DNA from: Corallococcus sp. NCRR
Lineage (GTDB): Bacteria > Myxococcota > Myxococcia > Myxococcales > Myxococcaceae
Assembly: GCF_026965535.1 (NCBI RefSeq)
Contig: NZ_CP114039.1
Span: 9,097,461 to 9,161,460 of the forward strand
Reading direction: 5' to 3'
DNA length: 64,000 nt
Below the pieces are notes generated by a model. That model worked only from the letters and a program-made list of their open reading frames with translations. It was not told the DNA's origin and searched no databases. The position numbers and the translations under genes are program-made. Positions 17,033-25,774 of this stretch are shown here, in pieces. Each line of letters begins with the position of its first letter. Within the stretch, counting starts at the first letter, position 1.

Positions 17033-18031
17033 ATGTCACCCCCGCCGCGGCTCCCCTTCCGCTTCCGTCCCCGCTCGACCCTCGCCCTGTGGGGCTTGGT
17101 GCTCGCGTTCGCCGGCTGTGACGGCTCCTCTCAAACCCTGCCGGTCCCCGACGCGGGAGCCTGCGTCCAGGGCAACTGCCCGCAGCCCGACAGCGGCTCG
17201 CCGGTGGATCCGTCCGGCCCCCGCGTGCGCATCGCGGCGTTCAACGTGCACCGTCTCTTCGACACGGTCTGCGACACGGGCTCCTGCGGCGGCGGCAACT
17301 ACGAGGAGCTGCCCACGGAGGCGGAGTTCGACGCCCAGGTGACCCAGCTCGGCCGGGGCATCACCGCGCTCAACGCGGACATCGTGCTGCTGGAAGAGGT
17401 CGAAACGCAGAACTCGCTGGATGGGCTGCTGAAGAAGGTGCCGCAGTTCCCCCATTCGAAGCTCGGGGAGACGTACACCCCGGCCTCGGTGGACGTGGCG
17501 GTCCTCTCCCGCCACGCCATCACGGAAGTGCGCAGCCACCGCAGCCAGTACATCTACCGGCCGGATGGTTCCGCCACCCGCTTCTCGCGCGACCTGCTGG
17601 AGGTCCACCTGGACGTGGACGGCAAGCGGGTCATCGTCTTCGCGGCGCACTTCCGCTCCAAGGTGGACGACGATCCCGGCCGCCGCATGGCGGAGGCCAC
17701 CGCCGCGCGGGAAATCGTCCTCGAATCGGCGAAGGAGTTCCCGGACGCGATGCTCGTGCTCGGTGGAGACCTCAACGACGTCCCCGGCTCGGAGCCCATC
17801 AACGCGCTGGACCAGGCCCTGCTGCGCGTCGCGAAGGACCGGCCGGACAACGAGACCTGGACGTACTTCTATTCCGGCAGGGGCCAGGCCATCGACCACC
17901 TCTACCTCGCGCCCAACGCGGGCGGCGCCTACGTGCCGGGCTCCTTCCGTGTGGCCCGCGAACCCACGGGCGGCTACGGCGGCTCCGACCACGGCGCGGT
18001 GTACGCGGACTTCGCGCTCACCGCGCCCTGA
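17033..18031 (+). CDS. Endonuclease/exonuclease/phosphatase (EEP) family lipoprotein
   Basis: The protein has 332 residues with a lipoprotein signal (lipobox LAFAGC). The EEP fold, shared with DNase I, exonuclease III and sphingomyelinase, is seen from about 65 to 330. Its motifs are RIAAFNVHRLFD (metal-side Asn), IVLLEEVET (metal Glu), AAHFRSK, VLGGDLNDVPGS (Asp-Asn pair), AIDHLYL and GGSDHGAVYADF (Asp-His). All key residues are present, so it should be an active metal-dependent phosphodiesterase outside the cytoplasm. DNA or phospholipid are both possible substrates. Confidence 0.87.
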   Translation: MSPPPRLPFRFRPRSTLALWGLVLAFAGCDGSSQTLPVPDAGACVQGNCPQPDSGSPVDPSGPRVRIAAFNVHRLFDTVCDTGSCGGGNYEELPTEAEFDAQVTQLGRGITALNADIVLLEEVETQNSLDGLLKKVPQFPHSKLGETYTPASVDVAVLSRHAITEVRSHRSQYIYRPDGSATRFSRDLLEVHLDVDGKRVIVFAAHFRSKVDDDPGRRMAEATAAREIVLESAKEFPDAMLVLGGDLNDVPGSEPINALDQALLRVAKDRPDNETWTYFYSGRGQAIDHLYLAPNAGGAYVPGSFRVAREPTGGYGGSDHGAVYADFALTAP

Positions 18032-18269
18032 CGCGCGCGGGACGGCGGGCCCCGCACACTCCCCCGCCCTGTCAGCGCGGTGCGTGTGGACCACCGCACG
18101 CGGAGGGCCTGGCTTTGACGCGGCAATGACAGCCAGGGAGGAGCCGTGCTCGGCGGCCGATTTCCAGCCCGGCCCCCCTCCCTACCTTCCTCGCCATGAA
18201 CAGCAATCGCATGGCGCATGCGGCACGCCACCCCCGGGCGCTCTGGCATCCCGTCCCGGAGGGCAGGCC

Positions 18270-19319
18270 ATGATTGAGGTGCGCACCTTCGAGGGTGACG
18301 CCTCCGAGGCGTCCTGGTTCCTCAACCGCGTCTGGCAATCCACCTACGGCAAGACGGCCCCGCTCCCCGTCTGGGACAAGCGCTTCTGCGACTGGCGGCT
18401 GTTCCGGGACGGCCAGGCGCCGCGCGACTACCTGCTGGCCGCATACGAGGGGAGGACCCTCGTGGGAACCCTCTTCGCGGAGCCCGCGAAGCTGCGCCTG
18501 GGACGCCTGGAGGTGGACGGCAGCTATGGGCTGCGGGCCACCGTCACGAACTCCCATCGCGGACAGGGCATTGGCGCGAAGCTCGCGCACGAGCTGCTCA
18601 AGCGCCACCAGGACCGGGCGGCGCGGCTCACCCTGGGCTTCACGACCACGGAGCCCCGCCCGCCGGGCTTCTGGCGGCGCGCGTGGAACACCCGCCTCTT
18701 CGGGGGCCTGGGGATGTGGATGTATGCCTTTGATGCGAAGGCGCTCGCCCGCTGGTCCTTCACGGACAACGAGCGGAGGCTGTTCACGCTGGCGCATCCC
18801 CTCCTGAGGCACCGCTTCCGAGAGGCGGCCCCCCAGGGCATCCGCCCCTACCAGCCAACGGACCTGGGCCGCTGCACGGCGCTGGTCCACGACATGCTGC
18901 GCCCGGTGACGCTGGGCTACACGTACACGACCGAGCAACTGGCGGCCCAGCTCCAGTACCGCGACGTGCCCCGGACCTTCGTGCTGGAGCAGGACGGCGA
19001 GGTGCGCGGCCTGGTCAGCTCACACAGCCTGCTCATGACGGGCGTGGGAGAGCTCACCGCGGAGGTCGTGGACCTGATGGCCTTCCACGCCTCCGTGTCC
19101 GCCGAGGACCGGCAGCGGCTGCTCCAGGTGGCCATGCAGGACATGGAGCGCCGGGGCGTGGCGTTCGCGGGCATGCTGCGCGGGCCCGGCACCACGGCCT
19201 GTCTGCTGTTGCGCTCGGGCTGGGTGCCGCTGCCCCGCCGCGCGCAGGTGACGTGCCTGATGCCCACCTGCGACATGGACCTGCCCGCGGACCCGTGCGT
19301 CTTCACGCACCTGCGCTGA
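18270..19319 (+). CDS. GNAT-family N-acetyltransferase, two-lobed
   Basis: The protein has 349 residues from the ATG at 18270. The first lobe has the acetyl-CoA loop region GLRATVTNSHRGQGIGAKLAHELL, a clear GNAT motif A (R/Q-x-x-G-x-G/A). A second lobe from about 190 (IRPYQPTDLGRCTALVHDML to the end) has a GNAT-like order but a weak CoA loop (SAEDRQRLLQVAMQDM). It thus looks like a tandem GNAT with one active half. The acceptor is unknown. Its 3' end overlaps the convergent glycosyltransferase gene by 17 bp. Confidence 0.8.
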   Translation: MIEVRTFEGDASEASWFLNRVWQSTYGKTAPLPVWDKRFCDWRLFRDGQAPRDYLLAAYEGRTLVGTLFAEPAKLRLGRLEVDGSYGLRATVTNSHRGQGIGAKLAHELLKRHQDRAARLTLGFTTTEPRPPGFWRRAWNTRLFGGLGMWMYAFDAKALARWSFTDNERRLFTLAHPLLRHRFREAAPQGIRPYQPTDLGRCTALVHDMLRPVTLGYTYTTEQLAAQLQYRDVPRTFVLEQDGEVRGLVSSHSLLMTGVGELTAEVVDLMAFHASVSAEDRQRLLQVAMQDMERRGVAFAGMLRGPGTTACLLLRSGWVPLPRRAQVTCLMPTCDMDLPADPCVFTHLR

Positions 19320-20427
19320 CGCGCGAGCCCTGGACCCTGCGCCAGAGCCACACGGCCCCGCTGGCCACGGTCCGCACGCCCCTGCCCGCGCAGACGCACA
19401 GCGCGGGGATGACGAGCAGCAGGTACTGCGGCCACTTGGTGTTCCACAGCAGCAGGAACACCAGCCCCACGACGGCGGCCACGGCCCACACGGGCCGCTC
19501 GCGCCACGTCCGGGGCAGGCCCAGCACCGCCAGCGCCAACAGCGCCCGCGCGTTGAAGTGCGTGAGGTAGATGCCCGCGTCGGAGGCCGACAGCCACGTG
19601 TCCGTGAGGAACACCAGCGGCTGGTACCAGGGCAGCCCGGCGCGGCGCACGTGCTCGTTGTGGGAGTAGTTCCAGTGGAAGGTGATGGACTCCCACAGCG
19701 ACGCGAACGGAGACGCCCACAGGGCCGGGTTCACCAGGATGAACACCGCCGCCGTGGACACGACGATGGCGGCCCACGGGCGCCACCGCGTGCGCGCGCC
19801 CGCCACCAGGAAGGGTAGGAACGTGAGCCCGCCCACCAGGCCATACGGATACTTCCCCGCCGCCGCGAGCCCCAGCAGCGCGCCGGACACCGCCGTCCAG
19901 CCCGGCGCGAAGCCCCTCCGCCGGGCGCGCTCGAACGCGAGCAGCGCGAGCACCGCGAGCAGCCCCGGCACCGCCTCCAGGTATGCCTGCGACGTGTACT
20001 TCGTGTGATACGGGTCCCACGCGAGCAGGAGCGCGCCCAACGGATCCACGAGGGCGACGAGCCCCACCTGGAGCACGCCGGCCACCGCGGACAGGCCTCG
20101 CGTCACGTTGAACGCGGGGCGCGCGGCGTCCGGGATGGGCCGGCCCATGGGGACCTCCCGCCAGTCCGGGTCCGGAGCGCCTGACATGCGTACGGCTTCG
20201 GCGAAGAGCAGCTTCACCAGCGGCGGGTGCTCGAAGTTCTCCCGGAGCTGGCCGATGTCGCTCCAGCGCCCTTCGTCCATCATCCCGGCATAGGTGAAGG
20301 CGATGGGCAGGTAGACCGCCTCGTCGAAGTCCTGGCCCAGCCGTTCCACCGCCCGGGAGCGCTGCCAGACAGCAACCACGATGGCGACGAGTGCGACGAG
20401 GAGGGCCAGCAGGCGTGTGCGGGACAC
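19303..20427 (-). CDS. GT-C membrane glycosyltransferase (PMT/ArnT-like)
   Basis: The protein has 374 residues from the GTG at 20427 (VSRTRLLALLVALVAIVVAV), which begins the first membrane helix. No Met occurs in frame nearby, so the start is provisional. FDEAVYLPIAF just after the first helix holds the acidic pair used as catalytic base in GT-C enzymes, and ENFEHPPLVKLLFAEAVRM is the typical luminal loop. Many further hydrophobic helices follow. Such enzymes move sugars from polyprenyl-phosphate donors to lipids or proteins. At 374 residues it is shorter than full PMT proteins. The acceptor is unknown. Confidence 0.75.
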   Translation of the reverse strand: MSRTRLLALLVALVAIVVAVWQRSRAVERLGQDFDEAVYLPIAFTYAGMMDEGRWSDIGQLRENFEHPPLVKLLFAEAVRMSGAPDPDWREVPMGRPIPDAARPAFNVTRGLSAVAGVLQVGLVALVDPLGALLLAWDPYHTKYTSQAYLEAVPGLLAVLALLAFERARRRGFAPGWTAVSGALLGLAAAGKYPYGLVGGLTFLPFLVAGARTRWRPWAAIVVSTAAVFILVNPALWASPFASLWESITFHWNYSHNEHVRRAGLPWYQPLVFLTDTWLSASDAGIYLTHFNARALLALAVLGLPRTWRERPVWAVAAVVGLVFLLLWNTKWPQYLLLVIPALCVCAGRGVRTVASGAVWLWRRVQGSRVSAGA

Positions 20428-20514
20428 GTGCGCACGGATATCACGACGTGCGGCCCGCCGAGCAGCCGGAGCATGGCCCTGGTGACGCGCGGCCCGACGC
20501 CCCAGCTTTGGAGC

Positions 20515-21048
20515 ATGAGAATCGCTCGCATCCTCACCGTTGCCGCCCTGCTCGCGGGCGGATCCGCCGTGGCGAAGAAGAACGACACCGTGGAGCTGCG
20601 GACGCCCCGGACGACCGTGCGTGCGAACGTCGACGCGCAGGGTCTCCAGGGCCCGGACCTGAAGCTCCAACTGTCGGAGAACGCGTTGAAGGGCCAGGCC
20701 TTCCAGCGCCCAGTGGACCTGAAGCTGTCGGAGCGGCGCATCGAGGGCACGGTGGGAGGGAAGCCGGTGGAGCTCACCGTGACCGAGCGTCCGGACGTCG
20801 TGGAGATGATGGGCACCTTCGCGGGCCAGCCCTCGTCGCTGACGCTCAGCCCGGACGAGCTGACGGGGTCGGTGGGGCCGTGCGGCTACAACCTCATCAT
20901 CGAGAGGGATCGCAAGCACTACCGGGGCACGCGCGCCTGCGGCGACCAGCGGGACAACGACGTCTTCGTCGCCATCCCGAAGTCGCTGGAGAAGGAGCCC
21001 GCGACCGGGCGCATGGCGGCGCTGAGCGTGCTGCTCGCCCATCCCTGA
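20515..21048 (+). CDS. Small exported protein of unknown function
   Basis: The protein has 177 residues with an N-terminal signal peptide (MRIARILTVAALLAGGSAVA, cut near AKKND). The rest is rich in beta strands in regular alternation (LKLQLSENALKGQAFQRPVD, DLKLSERRIEGTVGGKPVEL, SSLTLSPDELTGSVG). This suggests a repeated strand pair in a small barrel or beta-sandwich. Two Cys residues (GPCGYN and RACGDQ) could pair. No family is recognised. The gene is divergent from the glycosyltransferase gene, with 87 bp between starts. Confidence 0.7.
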   Translation: MRIARILTVAALLAGGSAVAKKNDTVELRTPRTTVRANVDAQGLQGPDLKLQLSENALKGQAFQRPVDLKLSERRIEGTVGGKPVELTVTERPDVVEMMGTFAGQPSSLTLSPDELTGSVGPCGYNLIIERDRKHYRGTRACGDQRDNDVFVAIPKSLEKEPATGRMAALSVLLAHP

Positions 21049-21093
21049 GCACGGCGATGGTGCACGGGGCGCGGGTGTAGTGAAGTCCATGCA

Positions 21094-22389
21094 GTGTCCA
21101 CCCTTCCCTCCGGCGTCGCGCCCGAGCGCACCATCGGGCCTTTCCAACTGCTGGCCCTGGGCGTCAACGGCATCGTGGGCGTCGGCATTTTCTTCGCGCC
21201 TGCGGAGGTCGCGGCGCAGGCCCCCGGCCTGGGCGCGGTGTGGGCCTTCGCGCTGACGGGGTTGGCGCTGGTGCCGGTGGCGCTCGCGTTCGCGGTGCTC
21301 GGCCGGCGGTTCGACTCGGATGGAGGGCCCGTGGTGTTCGCGCGGGCGGCGTTCGGCGAACGCGTGTCGTTCCTGGTCGGCTGGGTGGCCTACGTCAGCG
21401 CCTTCCTGAGCACGTCCGCGGTGATGGCGGGCCTGGCGCGGGCGGTGGCACCGTCGGTGGGCCTGGGAGGGCCCGTGGGCGAGCGGCTGCTGGCCTCCGC
21501 GCTGGTGACGGGGCTGGCGGCGCTGGTGGCGTCGGGCATCCGCGTGTCGGCGCGGACGTGGACGGCGCTCACGGTGCTCAAGCTCCTGCCGCTGGCGGCG
21601 CTGCTGGGCGCGTTCTTCTTCCTCCTGCCGGACAGGGATGTGCCGCCGCCGCTGCCCGCCACGGGAGCGTCCTGGCTGAAGGCGGGGCTGACGGTGATGT
21701 TCGCCTACCAGGGCTTCGAAATCGTCCCGGTCATCGCGGGACAGGTGCGCGCCTCCGAGCGCACGGTGCCCATGGCGACGGTGGGCTCGCTGCTCCTGGC
21801 GATGCTGCTGTACGTGGGACTCGTGTGGGCGTGCGTCGCGGCGCTGCCGGACCTGGCGAGCGCGAGCGCGCCGCTGGCGCAGGCCGCGGGGGTGTGGGGC
21901 GGCGCGGGGCTGGAGCGGCTGGTGGGCGCGGGGACGAGCGTGTCCGCGCTGGGCATCTGCGTGGGGATGATGGTGACGACGCCGCGCTACCTGTCCGCGC
22001 TGGCCTCTGGGGAGCGTTCGCTGTTCGGGCTGGAGCGCATGTCGGCGTCAGGAGTGCCCATGCGGGCGCTGACGGTGACGTGGGCGCTGGTGCTGGGATT
22101 CGTGAACCTGGGGGACCTGTCGGAGCTCTTCGCACTCTCCGCCATCGCGGTGCTGATGCAATTCGGAGTCACCGCGGCGGCGCTCGCGGTGCTGTCGTTG
22201 CGGCGCGAGCGGGACCTGCGGCCGGTGCACGCGCTCCTGGCGGTGCCCACGCTGGTGCTGGGACTGACGCTGGTGGCCTTCGGCGCGAGCGGGCGGGAGG
22301 CGGCGGTGGCGTCGGTGGCGGTGCTCGCGGGCGTGGCGTTGATGCGCCTGTCGCGGCCGAGGGAGCCAGCGCCCGTCCGCCTGCCGTAG
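21094..22389 (+). CDS. APC-family amino acid permease
   Basis: The protein has 431 residues with a GTG start. About twelve hydrophobic segments follow the APC order. The first helix carries the substrate-backbone-binding break NGIVGVGIFFAP, and FAYQGFEIVPVIAGQVRASERTVP is the sixth-helix region with its Gly-Phe-Glu break and following loop. Proton-coupled amino acid uptake or exchange across the inner membrane is the normal role; the substrate is unknown. No regulator is adjacent. Confidence 0.87.
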   Translation: MSTLPSGVAPERTIGPFQLLALGVNGIVGVGIFFAPAEVAAQAPGLGAVWAFALTGLALVPVALAFAVLGRRFDSDGGPVVFARAAFGERVSFLVGWVAYVSAFLSTSAVMAGLARAVAPSVGLGGPVGERLLASALVTGLAALVASGIRVSARTWTALTVLKLLPLAALLGAFFFLLPDRDVPPPLPATGASWLKAGLTVMFAYQGFEIVPVIAGQVRASERTVPMATVGSLLLAMLLYVGLVWACVAALPDLASASAPLAQAAGVWGGAGLERLVGAGTSVSALGICVGMMVTTPRYLSALASGERSLFGLERMSASGVPMRALTVTWALVLGFVNLGDLSELFALSAIAVLMQFGVTAAALAVLSLRRERDLRPVHALLAVPTLVLGLTLVAFGASGREAAVASVAVLAGVALMRLSRPREPAPVRLP

Positions 22390-22481
22390 GGCCTTCGCAC
22401 GTCAGGAGAGCGGGCAGGCCTTGGGACAACCCGCCACGTTGTGTTGCGAAGGGGGGACCGGGCCGGGAGACTCGCGAGGCG

Positions 22482-23204
22482 ATGCTCGGGTATCAGGCGA
22501 ATGCGCAGTGGCGGGACATGTCTGACTTCGTGGTGCACTTCACGAAGCCGGGGCCCCCGTACCACGACGCCTACCAGAACATGATGAGCATCCTGGGAGC
22601 GCGCACGCTCATCCCGGGCGCGGAGGGTTTTGGCATCGCGCGGCGGGAGGCGGTGGTGGCGGACCGGCATCGCTCGGTGTGCTTCAGCGAGATTCCATTG
22701 GATCAGCTCGCGAGGCTGGTGCAGCGCCGGAGCCTGTACGGCATCGCCTTCCGCAAGAGCTTCATCCTGTCGCAGGGCGGAGGCCCCGTCTGGTACGTGC
22801 AGTACGGCTCGCCGGCGCACCTGGCGATGAAGCACCAGTTGGACCAGGCCCTGGCGGCGAAGGAGCCCCAGAAAGAGCCCGTGTGGGCGGTGACGCCCTT
22901 CGTGGACATCCAGGGCGACGCGCACAACGCGCCCTACAGCTACCGCTTCGACTGGGAGCGGGAGTGGCGCGTCCCGGGCCTCCTGCGCTTCACGGAGTAC
23001 GACGTCGCGGCGCTCTTCCTGCCCGAAGAAGTGCACACCGTGGCGAGGGACTTCTTCGCCTGGGCCGTGCGCGAGCGCGCGGGTCCGGGCTACTTCTGCC
23101 CCGTGTTGGATCCGGGGTGGAAGGCGGAGCAGATCATGGAGGCGCTGGCGAAGCACACGGAGGCGCCCGTCGCGACGGAGCGCAAGAGCGCGCCGGGCGG
23201 ATGA
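22482..23204 (+). CDS. AbiGi/DUF2971-like protein
   Basis: The protein has 240 residues from ATG 22482; MSDFVVHF at 22518 is an alternative start. The pattern FVVHFTKPG, a helix ending in MMSILGARTLIPG, then SVCFSEIPLDQLARL and YGIAFRKSFI matches what I recall of the AbiGi antitoxin/DUF2971 group (phage-resistance associated). The pattern also faintly recalls DarT-type proteins. EYDVAALFLPE and a Trp-Glu-rich part follow. No AbiGii-like toxin partner is next to it, so a phage role is an inference only. Confidence 0.55.
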   Translation: MLGYQANAQWRDMSDFVVHFTKPGPPYHDAYQNMMSILGARTLIPGAEGFGIARREAVVADRHRSVCFSEIPLDQLARLVQRRSLYGIAFRKSFILSQGGGPVWYVQYGSPAHLAMKHQLDQALAAKEPQKEPVWAVTPFVDIQGDAHNAPYSYRFDWEREWRVPGLLRFTEYDVAALFLPEEVHTVARDFFAWAVRERAGPGYFCPVLDPGWKAEQIMEALAKHTEAPVATERKSAPGG

Positions 23205-23225
23205 CAGCGGAACGCGTTTCGCTCC

Positions 23226-24611
23226 CTACCGCACGCGCTCGATGCGGTGCCGGCGGCCCTTGATGCGGCCCTCGCTCAGCCGCTGGAACGCCATCTTCAC
23301 CACGCGCTTGGAGACGGCGACGAAGGCGTGATGGTCGTGGATTTCAATCTTGCCCACGTCCTCCGCCTTCAGCCCACCCGCTTCGCCCGTGAGCGCGCCC
23401 AGGATGTCACCGGGCCGCATCTTGTCCTTGCGCCCCGCGGAGATGGACAGCGTCTCCCAGCCGGAGATGAGCGACACGCCCGGCACGTTCTCCGGCACCA
23501 GCGCGTCCACGTCCCCCTTCTCCAGCTTCACGCCCGTCGTCGCCTCGATGTCCTCCACCTTGCGGCTGTCCGAGCGCGTCACCAGCGACAGCGCCAGCCC
23601 GCGACGGCCCGCGCGCCCCGTGCGGCCGATGCGATGCACGTACGCTTCCGGCTGCTGCGGCAGTTCGTAGTTCACCACCGCGTCCAGCGCCTCCACGTCG
23701 ATGCCCCGGCCCGCCACGTCCGTCGCCACCAGCACGCGTGTGCTGTGATTGCGGAACTTCGCCATCACCCGGTCCCGGTCGAACTGCTCCAGGTCGCCCT
23801 GCAGCCCATCCGCGCTCACGCCCGCCTGCACCAGGGCTCGCGTCAGCTCCACCACCACCGCCTTGAAGTTGCAGAACACGATGGCGGAGGCCGGCTGGTG
23901 CTGGCGCAACAGCCGCAGCAGCAGCGCCTGCTTCTCCTCCGGCGTGCACGCGTACGCCACCTGCTGGATGTCCGGCGCGGACTCCTCCTGCGCCAGCGAC
24001 ACCCGCACGGGGTCCTTCTGGAACGCGCGGCTCAGCTTCTCGATGTCGTCCGGGAACGTCGCGGAGAAGAGCACCGTCTGCCGCTTCGCGGGCGTCGCCC
24101 CGAGCACCCGCTCCATGTCCTCCCGGAAGCCCATGTCCAGCATCCGGTCCGCTTCATCCAGCACCACCGTGGCCAGGTGCCGCGTGTCCAGCACCTCGCG
24201 GTCCAGCAGGTCCAGGATGCGCCCGGGCGTCCCCACGCCGATGTGCACGCCCTTCTCCAGCGCCTCCACCTGCGGCCGGATGGGCGAGCCTCCCGCGAGC
24301 GCGAGCACCTGCACGCCCGGCATCCGCCGCGCCAGCCGCCGGATCTCCCCCGCCACCTGCGCGCACAGCTCGCGCGTGGGGCAGAGCACCAGCGCCTGGA
24401 GCCGCCGGTCCTGCGTGAGCTTCACCTTCTGCAGGATGGGCAGCGCGAACGCCGCCGTCTTCCCGCTGCCCGTGCGCGCCTGGCCCACCAGGTCTTTGCC
24501 CTGCAACAGCACCGGGATGCTCTGTGCCTGGATGGGGGTGGCGGTCTTGAACTCCAGCTCCTCCAGCACCTGGAGCAGCGGGGGTGACAGCGCGAGCGCG
24601 GAGAATTCCAT
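23226..24611 (-). CDS. dbpA: DEAD-box RNA helicase DbpA
   Basis: The protein has 461 residues from ATG 24611 (MEFSALALSPPLLQVLEEL). The core carries the Q motif (ATPIQAQSIP), ARTGSGKTAAF (motif I), PTRELCAQ (Ia), DEAD in VVLDEADRML (II), SATFPDD (III), VATDVAGRGIDVEALD (V) and HRIGRTGRAG (VI). The C-terminal domain TLSISAGRKDKMRPGDILGA is the DbpA RNA-binding domain, which in E. coli docks on hairpin 92 of 23S rRNA. The role is large-subunit assembly. It is convergent with the AbiGi-like gene, 21 bp apart. Confidence 0.94.
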   Translation of the reverse strand: MEFSALALSPPLLQVLEELEFKTATPIQAQSIPVLLQGKDLVGQARTGSGKTAAFALPILQKVKLTQDRRLQALVLCPTRELCAQVAGEIRRLARRMPGVQVLALAGGSPIRPQVEALEKGVHIGVGTPGRILDLLDREVLDTRHLATVVLDEADRMLDMGFREDMERVLGATPAKRQTVLFSATFPDDIEKLSRAFQKDPVRVSLAQEESAPDIQQVAYACTPEEKQALLLRLLRQHQPASAIVFCNFKAVVVELTRALVQAGVSADGLQGDLEQFDRDRVMAKFRNHSTRVLVATDVAGRGIDVEALDAVVNYELPQQPEAYVHRIGRTGRAGRRGLALSLVTRSDSRKVEDIEATTGVKLEKGDVDALVPENVPGVSLISGWETLSISAGRKDKMRPGDILGALTGEAGGLKAEDVGKIEIHDHHAFVAVSKRVVKMAFQRLSEGRIKGRRHRIERVR

Positions 24612-24697
24612 CGGAGCCTCGGGGGACGGAGGCACGGGGCGCCTCGGGAGATCGCGCCCTTCTAGCAGCCTTCCCACGCCGGACAAGCCCGGCGCCC

Positions 24698-25291
24698 CTA
24701 CCCCGCCCAGCCCGCCACCTCGCTCGCCGTCGCCTGGGCCAGCTTCGCCGCGGCGGCAGGGTCCACGCGCGCGGTGACGAGCACCCCGATGACCGCCCCC
24801 AACAGCAGCTCCACCCGGCGCGCCACCGTCTTGCGCGGCAGCACACCTGCCCGGGCCGCGCCCTCCAGGGCCCGCGTCAGGTGGCCACGCAGGAGCGCCC
24901 GGTAGTCCTCCACGGCCTGCTTCGCCTCCGCGTCATGCGGGCCCAGCTCCGTGGCCGTATTCACCAGCAGGCAGCCCCGCCGAGTCAGGGCCGGCGGCGC
25001 GGTGGCCATGGTCGCCGCGAGCGACTCGAAGTACTCCGTCACCTGCGCGAGGCCCGGCGAGTCCTTCGCGAAGACGCCGAGCCGGGGCCCGATGACCTCC
25101 TGGAGGTACAGCGCGATGGTGCGCGCGAACAGCCCGCGCTTGCTCTCGAACGTCTGGTACAGGCTGGAGCGGTTCAGCCCTGTCGCGGACTCCAGGTCCG
25201 ACAGCGACGTCGCCTCGTAGCCGCGCGACCAGAACACCCCCAGCGCCGCCCGCACCGCCTCTGTCTCGTCGAACGCCCGCGTACGCGCCAC
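24698..25291 (-). CDS. TetR-family regulator, divergent from DUF1304 gene
   Basis: The protein has 197 residues with a GTG start at 25291 preceded by an AAGGAGG ribosome site 7 bases away. The helix-turn-helix is YEATSLSDLESATGLNRSSLYQTFESKRGLF (about 30-60). The C-terminal half (ALTRRGCLLVNTATEL) is of the TetR_C type common to regulators with the same DNA-binding half. It faces the DUF1304 gene across a 92-bp region with two matching palindromes (see 25302-25356), so it most likely controls both. Confidence 0.9.
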   Translation of the reverse strand: MARTRAFDETEAVRAALGVFWSRGYEATSLSDLESATGLNRSSLYQTFESKRGLFARTIALYLQEVIGPRLGVFAKDSPGLAQVTEYFESLAATMATAPPALTRRGCLLVNTATELGPHDAEAKQAVEDYRALLRGHLTRALEGAARAGVLPRKTVARRVELLLGAVIGVLVTARVDPAAAAKLAQATASEVAGWAG

Positions 25292-25301
25292 GTCACCCTC
25301 C

Positions 25302-25356
25302 TTGACAATTCTGAACTGACCGTTTCAATATAAATTCGGAACTGACTGGTTCAGAA
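25302..25356. promoter_or_regulatory. Two TetR-type operators between divergent genes
   Basis: Two 14-bp sites, GAACTGACCGTTTC (25313-25326) and GAACTGACTGGTTC (25339-25352), share the pattern GAAC-N6-KTTC and are 26 bp apart. The second is a near-perfect palindrome. A larger inverted repeat TTCTGAAC / GTTCAGAA (25309-25316, 25349-25356) frames them. An AT-rich TATAAA-like box (25329-25334) sits between the sites, and a TTGACA (25302-25307) lies to the left. This arrangement fits auto-repression plus control of DUF1304. Confidence 0.7.
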
Positions 25357-25383
25357 TAACCCAACCCCGGAGGGGGAGTCATC

Positions 25384-25761
25384 ATGTCGCCAATGGCGCA
25401 GGTCTTCGCGGTCATCGCCGCGCTCATCCACGTGTTGTTCTTCGTGATGGAGAGCATCGTCTTCTCGCGGCCGAAGGTGTGGAAGCGCTTCGGGCTGAAG
25501 TCGCAGGCGGACGCGGACGTGGTGAAGCCGATGGCGCTCAACCAGGGCTTCTACAACCTGTTCCTCGCCCTGGGCGTGCTGGTGGGCGTGGTGCTGGTGC
25601 ACCGGGGCGCGGTGGCGTCGGGCGTGGCGGCGGTGGTGTTCGGCTGCGCGTGCATGCTGCTGGCGGCGGTGGTGCTGGTGAGCAGCAACCGGAAGTTCTT
25701 CACGGCCAGCCTCGTCCAGGGCGCGCTGCCGGCGCTGGCCATCGCGCTCGTCGCCTTCTGA
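25384..25761 (+). CDS. DUF1304 small membrane protein
   Basis: The protein has 125 residues and four hydrophobic helices. ALIHVLFFVMESIVFSRPKVW and KPMALNQGFYNLFLALG are the DUF1304 signatures; both carry charged residues inside or next to the membrane. The family is of unknown function, often under TetR or MarR control. Here it faces a TetR gene, so efflux or membrane stress response is a guess. An AGGGGGA ribosome site lies just before the ATG. Confidence 0.88.
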   Translation: MSPMAQVFAVIAALIHVLFFVMESIVFSRPKVWKRFGLKSQADADVVKPMALNQGFYNLFLALGVLVGVVLVHRGAVASGVAAVVFGCACMLLAAVVLVSSNRKFFTASLVQGALPALAIALVAF

Positions 25762-25774
25762 GCAGCGTTTTCGC

